From an uncultured Caldimicrobium sp. (GTDB taxonomy: Bacteria > Desulfobacterota > Thermodesulfobacteria > Thermodesulfobacteriales > Thermodesulfobacteriaceae): a stretch of DNA of 5,796 nt. A program made the translations under genes and the position numbers. The stretch covers positions 1-5,796 of the forward strand of contig CALLJI010000098.1 in the NCBI GenBank assembly GCA_938091475.1, written 5' to 3'. This document shows positions 1 to 5,430 of the stretch, one piece after another (the stretch's first letter is position 1; the number at the start of each line of letters is the position of its first letter). Below the pieces are notes generated by a model. The model saw only the letters and a list, made by a program, of their open reading frames with translations. It had not been told where the DNA came from and ran no database searches.

Positions 1-165
1 AGTTTCCTTTCTTAAATTGTGATGAAAACTTGCTGCAAATATTGTGACTTTGTAACCTCTTTTGACTAATTCTTTTCCAAAGTCAAAATGACGAGTGATT
101 CCTGGAAGGTTTGGAGTAACTGCATAATGATTAAAAATCCAAATTTTAGTTTTATTGTTTGGCAT
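1..165 (-). CDS. Glycosyltransferase family 4, N-terminal fragment
   Basis: The 55 codons visible here encode the N-terminus of a GT-B fold glycosyltransferase; the rest lies beyond the left edge. The residues KIWIFNHYAVTPNLPGITRH (7-26), followed by FDFGKELVKRGYKVTIFAAS (27-46), match the first beta strand, glycine-containing loop and first helix of WbuB-type family 4 enzymes. Such enzymes transfer a sugar from a nucleotide-sugar donor during cell-surface polysaccharide or LPS assembly at the cytoplasmic face of the membrane. The ATG at 165 is chosen because an in-frame TGA lies eight codons upstream and GGTGA sits a few bases before it. There is no signal peptide. The gene is on the same strand as xerC but is separated from it by about 435 bp containing a repeat array and its own promoter, so it is probably an independent unit. 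Donor and acceptor cannot be inferred from this fragment. Confidence 0.82.
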   Translation of the reverse strand, partial: MPNNKTKIWIFNHYAVTPNLPGITRHFDFGKELVKRGYKVTIFAASFHHNLRKET

Positions 166-277
166 AGTATCATCACCAAAGGTATATCAAAATTTTATTC
201 CGTAACCTTTAGGAGCTCCTTCCCAAATATCCAGCCCTTATAATGCTTAATTTCCCATATGCTAAATTCTATTAGAA

Positions 278-306
278 ATAATATCTTATAATAATCATTT
301 TGTCAA
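278..306 (-). promoter_or_regulatory. Sigma-70 type promoter for the glycosyltransferase gene
   Basis: On the minus strand there is a perfect -35 TTGACA (306-301), a 17-nt spacer and a -10 TATTAT (283-278, 5/6 match to consensus). Transcription would start near 271, giving a leader of about 105 nt before the ATG at 165. That leader contains the 10-bp palindrome AGGAGCTCCT at 211-220 but no recognisable riboswitch. The call rests on sequence match alone. Confidence 0.6.
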
Positions 307-388
307 CTATTTTAAAATGTTACACTTAATTCCTATTTTGAAATCTCACATAAGAGGTTCGATATACTTTACCAAAGAAGTTTTATTT

Positions 389-556
389 GTAGTAGCACGG
401 CACGCCGTGCCCAATGTGGGCAGCCGCAAGGGCTGCCCCTACATTTTAATTTTTTTGGGGCTCAGCATGCTGAGCCCCTACATTTTTTATGATTCTTGGG
501 CACAGCGTGCTGTGCCCCTACGAATTTCTCTTGGGCAAATCGTGATTTGCCCCTAC
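389..556. repeat. Intergenic array 1 of REP-like stem-loop modules (five copies)
   Basis: Five GC-rich inverted repeats are separated by AT-rich linkers of 5-16 nt. Module 1 (389-412) has GTAG on its left and the stem GCACGGC/GCCGTGC. Module 2 (418-442) has arms GGGCAGCC/GGCTGCCC and loop GCAAG. Module 3 (457-481) is the perfect palindrome GGGGCTCAGC-AT-GCTGAGCCCC over 22 nt. Module 4 (498-521) is GGGCACAGC-GT-GCTGTGCCC. Module 5 (533-556) is GGGCAAATC-GT-GATTTGCCC. Modules 2-5 end in CCCCTAC, so their GTAG head is on the minus strand, whereas module 1 faces the other way. Modules 1 and 2 form an inverted pair with heads outward and a 5-nt spacer, as in REPIN/BIME units. The array lies between the 3' end of xerC and the promoter of the glycosyltransferase gene. 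Open frames across it are repeat artefacts. Function is unknown; candidates are a mobile REP derivative, a transcript 3'-end stabiliser or weak terminators. Confidence 0.85.
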
Positions 557-600
557 AAATTTTTTATTCAAAGGATGTTCAGTAGTCACAACCTTTCCGT

Positions 601-1503
601 TTATAGATTTTTTGCTTCAGCTTTTGCTCGGGGATGAGCTTTAAGATAGGTATGCAAGAGATATTCATATTGAAGCTTAGTATATCTCTGGGTAGTGGTA
701 AGAGATTTATGTCCCAGAAGGGTCTGAATAGATCTTAAATCCATTCCAGCATTAAGTAAATGGGTGGCAAAGGCATGTCTTAATGAATGGGGATGAAGTT
801 TAAAAAGCCCAAAATTTTTACCTGCCTCTTGCACTAACTTAAAAATCCATCTTACAGATAACTGCTCACCCTTTTTATTGATAAACAAAAAGGCATTATC
901 TTTGTTTAAGTTTTTGAGAAGAATTTCTCTTTCCTTTAGATACTTTAATAATACCTCCTTTGCATTTTTGGAAATAGGTACAAGCCTCTCTTTACCACCC
1001 TTGCCCATAACCTTCAAATATTTGTGCTCTAAATCTACATCTTGCAACTTCACATTGGCTAACTCAGAAATCCTTAATCCACTTCCATATAATAATTCAA
1101 ATATAGCTTTACTTCTTAAGGTTTGAAAATCTTCAGTGGTAAAGATCTCTATGAGTTGATTAATCTCTTCTTCAAGAGGCACATAAGGTAAATTATGTGT
1201 AGAGGTTTTAAAGTTAAACCTAAGAGGAGTGGTGAAAATGGGCTCCCTTTTTTTGGCTAAAAATTTCAAAAAACTTCTGATTGTACTTATCTTTCTACAA
1301 AGCGATGAAGCTTTTAAAGCCCTACTTTTTAGATGTAAAATATATTCCCTAATGTGAATTGAGGTAAGTCCATCAAAATCCAAGGCTCTTTTTTTTAAAT
1401 AATCTCTGAAAGCCTTTAAATCGTTAGTATAAGCCTTTATGGTATTTTCCGAAAAATTTTTTTCAAGTTTCAAATATTTTAAAAATTCATCCAATTTATC
1501 CAT
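601..1503 (-). CDS. xerC: Tyrosine site-specific recombinase XerC
   Basis: This 300-residue protein has the normal length of a Xer recombinase. Residues 1-90 form the SAM-like core-binding domain (FLKYLKLEKNFSENTIKAYTNDL near the start). Residues about 108-288 form the catalytic domain. The full catalytic set is visible: R144 in GLRISEL, K168 in MGKGGKER, H239 and R242 in HPHSLRH, H265 in LLGHKSL and the nucleophile Y274 in TQRYTKL. The C-terminal AHPRAK (289-294) is typical of XerC rather than XerD. With a XerD partner, XerC resolves chromosome dimers at dif during division; phage-type integrase roles are possible but the size and tail argue for housekeeping XerC. The ATG at 1503 overlaps the last 8 nt of the hybrid kinase gene (ATGGATAA), and no good Shine-Dalgarno sequence precedes it, so translation is probably coupled. 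No convincing dif site is seen in the window. Confidence 0.93.
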   Translation of the reverse strand: MDKLDEFLKYLKLEKNFSENTIKAYTNDLKAFRDYLKKRALDFDGLTSIHIREYILHLKSRALKASSLCRKISTIRSFLKFLAKKREPIFTTPLRFNFKTSTHNLPYVPLEEEINQLIEIFTTEDFQTLRSKAIFELLYGSGLRISELANVKLQDVDLEHKYLKVMGKGGKERLVPISKNAKEVLLKYLKEREILLKNLNKDNAFLFINKKGEQLSVRWIFKLVQEAGKNFGLFKLHPHSLRHAFATHLLNAGMDLRSIQTLLGHKSLTTTQRYTKLQYEYLLHTYLKAHPRAKAEAKNL

Positions 1504-3217
1504 TTTCTAAGAGTGAGGAAATTTTCTGCATTAATTCTTCAAGTTTAAAAGGTTTCAATAAAACTTTCTCTTCAGGTAATTCTGATAACACAAAGATATC
1601 ACCGGTTAAATAGAGAATTTTTAAAGAGGGAACTTTATCTTTTATTTTAATTATCAAATCCCTTCCATCCAGATCTGGAAGATTAAGATCAACCAAGATA
1701 AGATCAGGCTTTTCCAACTCATCTATCTTTTCCAAGACCTCCCTTCCACCGCTAAAGCTAAAGACATTAGCTCCCTTATCCTCAAGGACTTCTTTTATAG
1801 TCTCTCTAATATCTTCTTCATCCTCTATTACATAAACTATTTTTCCCTCTAAAGTGATCTCTTTTTTGGTAGAAATAAAGGTGCTCTCTGTGATTAAAGG
1901 CAAATATAGATGAAAAGTTGTACCAGAGCCAAGTTTGCTTTCGACCTCTATAAAGCCTCCCAGAATTTTTATATGGTGATTAACCAAGAAAAGCCCAAGA
2001 CCACTTCCTTTCTCTTTTGTGGTAAAAAAAGGCTCAAAAATCTTAGAAATTAGCTCCTCCGGAATCCCATAACCTGTATCCCTTATACTTACTTTTACAT
2101 AATTTTTTTGATTGACTGGATCTTTATATTTATTTACTGAAAGATAAATTTCCCCTTCACCAGACATAGCATCCTTTGCATTGGCCAAAAAATTCAAAAA
2201 AATATATCTCCAAAAAGCTGAATCCCCATAGGTAACTAAACTTTTGTAATAACCAAAATCTAAGTAGAGTTTAATTTTTTCCCCTAAGATAAGTTGAAAA
2301 ACTTCCAGATTTTCCTTTAAAAACTCAATGAGATCAATTTTCTTATGCCTTAATTCTTTTACTTCTTTGGTATAATCGAGAAGAATACGATTAATATCAA
2401 TCCAAGCATAAATACTCTTTTCAATACAGTATAATATATGCTCCATTTCTGATAGAGATGAAGTCTTTAGTTTGTTTAAATAATTCAAAATACTTTGCAA
2501 GAGATTATTGAAATCATGCACTAAACCTCTTAAAAATTCTACAAAAGTTTGTGTCTTATGCAGCTTTTCAATCTTATAGGAGAGTTCTAAGTATTCAGTT
2601 ATATCAGAGGCAATACTTGCTATGACCTGTTCACCATCCCAGTCCTTGGTTAAAAAAAAGTTCCACTGGAAATTTTTTACCCTTCCAAATTTATCCTCTA
2701 AAGCAAAAACTATCCCCTCTTCTTTTCTATTTTCAAATATCCTCTTGAAACTTAATTCAGCTTTGGGTTTATCAAGCTCCCAGACAAGATCTTTGAGAAA
2801 ATTTTTATAGAGAATTTCCTCTCTTTGATACCCAAGCGTACTCTCAATAGTTTTATTTACATAAAAAATCTTGCCATCTTTAATTATAAAAACTAATACA
2901 GGTAAATTTTCAAATATAGCGAAGAGGAAACCTGAAAAAGGTTTGTCTTTCTTTAATTCATCAAAATAGATGCATATATTTTCCTCATCTATTATTTTGG
3001 GTTTTCCCAGATAGATTTTAATTAGCGGGTCATCCAAAGTTACAATAATTTCTCTATCCATATAAGATGAAAGATTAGAAAAAATATCTCTTCTCTCTAA
3101 CTCTTTTATTAGTTTTTCAGCCCTTGAATTATGATAAATTATTTTCTTCTTTTGAAGATTATAAATCAGAAAGGGAGTTTCTATTATCTCTAATGATTTA
3201 AGTATTAATTCATTCAT
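1496..3217 (-). CDS. Soluble PAS-histidine kinase-receiver hybrid sensor protein
   Basis: This 573-residue protein senses a signal and autophosphorylates, then passes phosphate to its own receiver. Residues 1-90 may be a divergent PAS domain (weak). Residues about 96-212 are a PAS domain (ENLPVLVFIIKDGKIFYVN, then GYQREEIL and a DITEY exit motif). The dimerisation helix carries the H-box HDFNN with phospho-acceptor H234. The ATPase domain shows an N-box around N342-N346 (NFLANAKDAM), the G1 box DTGYGIP (380-386), the F-box FEPFFTTKEKG and the G2 box GSGLGL (404-409). The C-terminal receiver (about 459-571) has acidic residues E465/D466, phospho-acceptor D510 in LVDLNLP, T538 and K555. No transmembrane segment or DNA-binding output domain is present, so it is cytoplasmic and needs a downstream partner not encoded here. 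Its start lies 3 nt after the transporter stop, and its end overlaps xerC. The signal is unknown. Confidence 0.92.
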   Translation of the reverse strand: MNELILKSLEIIETPFLIYNLQKKKIIYHNSRAEKLIKELERRDIFSNLSSYMDREIIVTLDDPLIKIYLGKPKIIDEENICIYFDELKKDKPFSGFLFAIFENLPVLVFIIKDGKIFYVNKTIESTLGYQREEILYKNFLKDLVWELDKPKAELSFKRIFENRKEEGIVFALEDKFGRVKNFQWNFFLTKDWDGEQVIASIASDITEYLELSYKIEKLHKTQTFVEFLRGLVHDFNNLLQSILNYLNKLKTSSLSEMEHILYCIEKSIYAWIDINRILLDYTKEVKELRHKKIDLIEFLKENLEVFQLILGEKIKLYLDFGYYKSLVTYGDSAFWRYIFLNFLANAKDAMSGEGEIYLSVNKYKDPVNQKNYVKVSIRDTGYGIPEELISKIFEPFFTTKEKGSGLGLFLVNHHIKILGGFIEVESKLGSGTTFHLYLPLITESTFISTKKEITLEGKIVYVIEDEEDIRETIKEVLEDKGANVFSFSGGREVLEKIDELEKPDLILVDLNLPDLDGRDLIIKIKDKVPSLKILYLTGDIFVLSELPEEKVLLKPFKLEELMQKISSLLENG

Positions 3218-3238
3218 TTATTAGGAGACATCTCCTTT
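3218..3238 (-). promoter_or_regulatory. Ribosome binding site of the hybrid kinase gene, inside the transporter 3' end
   Basis: The only Shine-Dalgarno-like sequence before the kinase ATG is AAAGGAG (3238-3232), within the last codons of the transporter gene. It lies 14 nt from the ATG, longer than usual. It is followed by a self-complementary GGAG-ATGT-CTCC, so a small hairpin could both mask it and shorten the effective distance. Transporter translation would keep it open, consistent with coupling. The hairpin is only four base pairs and may be incidental. Confidence 0.4.
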
Positions 3239-4462
3239 GAGTTTTTTTCGGAAGTTTAAAATTTTAGTTAAAAAATATAAGTTTATAGTGATCAAAATAA
3301 AAAGCATAAAAGAAAGTAGGCTTTGATAAGGCATAAAATCAGCTAAAAAACCTAGCAAACTCTGACCTAAGGGTGCAGCCCCTAAAAAGGCTATGGAAAA
3401 AAGGCTCATCATTTTTCCTCGCATTCTTAGGGGAGTTCTTTTTTGTAAATAGGCATTAACTATAGGGAAAAAATTAGTAAAAGAAAAACCTATTAAGATA
3501 CTCCCTATTAAATAGATCATAAAAGTCTTTCCAAAGATAAAACATACCACACCTAAACTCCAAAGTAAATGGGCTCTGATAAGATAATAAAGTTCTTTTT
3601 TAGCTTCTCTTTGCAAAAAAACTGAAAGTGCTCCAGCTATAGCCCCGATTCCTACTCCTGATGAAAGGTAAGCAAAATCTTTAGCGGAACTATGCAAAAC
3701 TTTGACAACAAACATAGGTAATAGTATTATAATAGATGTAGCAAAAAAAGTAAAATTTGCTAAAATTAGTACAATATACAAAATTTCTTTGTTTTCCTTA
3801 AAAAAAACCAAAAAATCTTTAATTTCTGAACTTAAAGTAATTTTTTCTAATTTATGTTCCTTTTTGGGTAAAGGTTTAATAAATTTAAGTGCAATTAACA
3901 GGGGAAGAAAACTAAGGGCATTAAAAAAGAAACAGAGTATAATTGGAAAATTGACTATTAAATATCCAGCTATCACTGGGCCTAAAATACGAGCTAAATT
4001 GAAGGAAAGGGCTTGCATTGATAAAGCTTTTGTTAAATGACAGGTAGGAACAATCTCACTTATAAAAACCTGTCTCAAGGGCATATCGATAGAGGAAAGT
4101 GCTGAACCCAAAAAGGCAAGAAAAATAAATACCCAAAGATTGAAATAATTGAAATAAAGTAAAATTCCCATAAAAGAAGGTGGAAATAAGGCTAAAAACA
4201 AAAGAATTTGTAAAAATCTTTTCCTTTCAAAGCGATCCGTCAAAAATCCTGATAGAAAAGTTAAAAAAATGGCAGGAAAGGTGGTTAAGAAGCTAAAGTA
4301 TCCTAAATCTAAGGTAGAATGGCGCTGATTATAGATTAGCCAATGTAAGGTTGTGGTCTGCATCCAAGATCCTGTAAAGGAAATAAAGTGTCCAAAAATA
4401 AATAGTTGAAAATTTCTAAATGTAAGTGGTCCTAAGATGTCCTTTATAGAAGTTTTAAACAT
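3221..4462 (-). CDS. Major facilitator superfamily transporter, EntS/MFS_3-like
   Basis: This 413-residue integral membrane protein has about 12 hydrophobic segments, in two halves split by a charged cytoplasmic loop at about 195-220 (KPLPKKEHKLEK). The MFS motif A is clear between helices 2 and 3 (GFLTDRFERKR, 72-82). The start (LTFRNFQLFIFGHFISFTGS, 13-32, then WMQTTTLHWLIYNQ) is typical of the enterobactin-exporter-like MFS_3 family, whose members mostly export small molecules by proton antiport. The substrate cannot be told. A second charged loop (QKRTPLRMRGK, 340-350) is the usual motif A-like repeat of the C-terminal half. The ATG at 4462 is preceded by no Shine-Dalgarno sequence. A TATAGT at 4490-4485 could be a -10 element giving a very short leader, but no matching -35 was found. 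It is probably the first gene of the operon. It ends with two in-frame TAA codons just before the kinase start. Confidence 0.88.
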   Translation of the reverse strand: MFKTSIKDILGPLTFRNFQLFIFGHFISFTGSWMQTTTLHWLIYNQRHSTLDLGYFSFLTTFPAIFLTFLSGFLTDRFERKRFLQILLFLALFPPSFMGILLYFNYFNLWVFIFLAFLGSALSSIDMPLRQVFISEIVPTCHLTKALSMQALSFNLARILGPVIAGYLIVNFPIILCFFFNALSFLPLLIALKFIKPLPKKEHKLEKITLSSEIKDFLVFFKENKEILYIVLILANFTFFATSIIILLPMFVVKVLHSSAKDFAYLSSGVGIGAIAGALSVFLQREAKKELYYLIRAHLLWSLGVVCFIFGKTFMIYLIGSILIGFSFTNFFPIVNAYLQKRTPLRMRGKMMSLFSIAFLGAAPLGQSLLGFLADFMPYQSLLSFMLFILITINLYFLTKILNFRKKLKGDVS

Positions 4463-4598
4463 ACATTAATTTTACTTTAATTTTACTATAAAAAAATTTT
4501 CCCTTTACCTCTGTTATTCCTAAGATCTTGTCACATTCTTTTACTATTTTGAATTGTCGTATTCGTCTTTTTCGCTTTCTGCTATTGAATGGTATGTT

Positions 4599-4769
4599 GT
4601 AGGGGCTCGTCTTGCTGAGCCCAAAAATTATGAAAAGCTCGTAGGGGCAGCCCTTGCGGCTGCCCTTATTGGGCACGGCAATGCCATGCCCCTACGAGTT
4701 TTTAAAATCGTTGGGCAGGGGCAAGCCCTGCCCCTATAAATTTTATTGGCAATTCGAGAATTGCCCCTA
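4599..4769. repeat. Intergenic array 2 of REP-like stem-loop modules (five copies)
   Basis: The array lies between the divergent transporter and cold-shock genes. Module 6 (4599-4622) is GTAG plus the GGGCTC/GAGCCC family with imperfect inner pairing. Module 7 (4641-4665) is the exact 25-nt reverse complement of module 2 in array 1. Module 8 (4671-4695) is GGGCACGGC/GCCATGCCC with one mismatch. Module 9 (4713-4737) is GGGCAGGG-GCAAG-CCCTGCCC. Module 10 (4747-4769) is GGCAATTC-GA-GAATTGCC. Modules 6 and 7 have GTAG on the left; 8-10 have CTAC or a decayed CTA on the right. Modules 7 and 8 form an inverted pair with a 5-nt spacer. The pair is extended outward by CTCGTAGGGGCA (4638-4649) and its complement TGCCCCTACGAG (4687-4698). 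The remaining sequence at 4463-4598 is AT-rich, and I see no gene there. Confidence 0.85.
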
Positions 4770-4787
4770 AATTTTTTCCTTTACCTC

Positions 4788-4815
4788 TTTACAAAATTTT
4801 TTTATGGTTTATTAT
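4788..4815 (+). promoter_or_regulatory. Sigma-70 type promoter for the cold-shock gene
   Basis: A -35 TTTACA (4788-4793, 5/6) and a -10 TATTAT (4810-4815, 5/6) are separated by 16 nt. The start point would be near 4822, leaving a leader of about 30 nt. This is much shorter than the long thermosensing leader of Escherichia coli cspA, so that kind of regulation is not expected. The promoter begins about 20 bp after the last module of array 2. Confidence 0.5.
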
Positions 4816-4836
4816 TCTCATTAGGAAATAAATTTT

Positions 4837-4852
4837 AGGAGGTATATGTAAG
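4837..4852 (+). promoter_or_regulatory. Strong ribosome binding site with an ATG-TAA start-stop before the cold-shock gene
   Basis: A perfect AGGAGG (4837-4842) lies 10 nt before the ATG at 4853. Within that gap is an ATG immediately followed by TAA (4846-4851), a minimal start-stop unit only 3 nt from the AGGAGG. The spacing favours the real start at 4853, so the start-stop may be incidental. Confidence 0.6.
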
Positions 4853-5107
4853 ATGTTTAGAGGTAAAGTGAAGTGGTTTGATGAGAAGAAGGGTTATGGG
4901 TTTATCTCTAAGGATGAAGGCGGGGATGTCTTTGTGCATTTTTCTGCCATTGATATGCCTGGCTTCAAAACCCTTAGAGAGGGGCAAACAGTAGAGTTTG
5001 AAGTGGTACAAGGCCCCAAAGGTGAACAAGCTTCTAAAGTCAAAATTCTCGATGCCGGAACTACTCAGAGACCTAGAAGAGCACCTCAAAGAAGAGAAAG
5101 AGAATAG
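4853..5107 (+). CDS. csp: Cold-shock domain protein with basic C-terminal tail
   Basis: This 84-residue protein is a single five-stranded cold-shock domain (1-66) that binds single-stranded RNA or DNA. The RNP1 motif KGYGFI (13-18) and RNP2 motif VFVHF (26-30) are intact, as is the aromatic platform W8, Y15, F17, F27, H29 and F30. The family is usually 65-70 residues; here an extra tail of about 18 residues ([18 protein letters not shown]) is rich in arginine, as in some RNA chaperones with added nonspecific nucleic-acid binding. The likely role is melting of RNA secondary structure in the cytoplasm. The ATG is fixed by AGGAGG 10 nt upstream. It is preceded by a good promoter and followed by a terminator-like hairpin. 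It may be constitutive; which csp paralogue it is cannot be decided from one locus. Confidence 0.95.
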   Translation: MFRGKVKWFDEKKGYGFISKDEGGDVFVHFSAIDMPGFKTLREGQTVEFEVVQGPKGEQASKVKILDAGTTQRPRRAPQRRERE

Positions 5108-5115
5108 TCTAAAAA

Positions 5116-5150
5116 GGGGAGGAAGTAATAAATCTTCCTCCCTCTTTTTT
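5116..5150 (+). terminator. Intrinsic terminator or attenuator after the cold-shock gene
   Basis: GGGAGGAAG (5117-5125) pairs perfectly over 9 bp with CTTCCTCCC (5134-5142) around an 8-nt AT loop. It is followed by TC and six T residues (5145-5150), the classic rho-independent shape. It begins 9 nt after the cold-shock stop. The same bases lie inside the open frame of the next small ORF, and the left arm contains GGGGAGGAAG, a good Shine-Dalgarno look-alike masked by the stem. It may therefore limit read-through expression of that ORF. Confidence 0.75.
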
Positions 5151-5153
5151 CCC

Positions 5154-5366
5154 TTGGAAAGTAAACAAAAACTTCTTCAAATACCCTCAAAATACCTTGC
5201 CTATTTTAAATTCCTTTTAGAGGGATATGATCATCTTGCCTATGTGACAATTTTAGATGGTAAAAAGGGTATAATTAATCTTTGCTACGATCCAAAGGAA
5301 GAGGAGAGCATAGAAAAATTTGTAAAAGAGTTTCAAGAGATGACAGAAATCCTCTATTGTTCCTAA
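5154..5366 (+). CDS. Small DUF4911-like protein, start uncertain
   Basis: Seventy residues from a TTG at 5154 resemble DUF4911, a family of small uncharacterised proteins known mainly from Desulfobacterota. The recognisable core is IPSKYLAYFKFLLEGYDHLA (10-29), followed by VTILDGKKGIINLCYDP and an acidic helix EEESIEKFVKEFQEM. The ferredoxin-like alternation of strands and helices is inferred. No function is known. The start is a guess: TTG 5154 lacks a Shine-Dalgarno sequence and lies 3 nt after the U-tract of the preceding hairpin. The frame is open further upstream, with an ATG at 5052 inside the cold-shock gene (56-nt overlap). That ATG would add 34 residues beginning [18 protein letters not shown] and place the hairpin inside the gene. 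The family match begins only after 5154, which favours the shorter form. Expression probably depends on read-through from the cold-shock promoter. Confidence 0.6.
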   Translation: MESKQKLLQIPSKYLAYFKFLLEGYDHLAYVTILDGKKGIINLCYDPKEEESIEKFVKEFQEMTEILYCS

Positions 5367-5430
5367 GCTCAAGAGACACTTTTTAAAATTTTGCATTGGT
5401 ACATTCTCTTTTCTATCTGAAAATTTTATC

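Noticed and set aside
269..296. dif-like recombination site near xerC
   Set aside because: ATAATATCTTAT superficially resembles the inner parts of dif, but the spacing is 4 rather than 6 and the XerC arm does not match. The same bases are better explained as the -10 region of a promoter.
389..556. CRISPR array
   Set aside because: The units are internally palindromic with different arms, the spacings are irregular and AT-rich, no identical direct repeat recurs, and no cas gene is present.
317..637. Plus-strand open frame of 106 codons across array 1
   Set aside because: Most of it translates the stem-loop modules and their linkers, it has no ribosome binding site, and it overlaps the 3' end of xerC.
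4455..4739. Open frames on both strands through array 2
   Set aside because: They translate repeat modules (for example GSRKGCPY and VGARLAEP type peptides), lack ribosome binding sites and overlap the transporter start.
4998..5366. Programmed +1 frameshift fusing the cold-shock protein to the DUF4911-like domain
   Set aside because: There is no slippery sequence or rare-codon stall site near the cold-shock stop at 5105, and a terminator-like hairpin lies between the two. A separate small gene is simpler.
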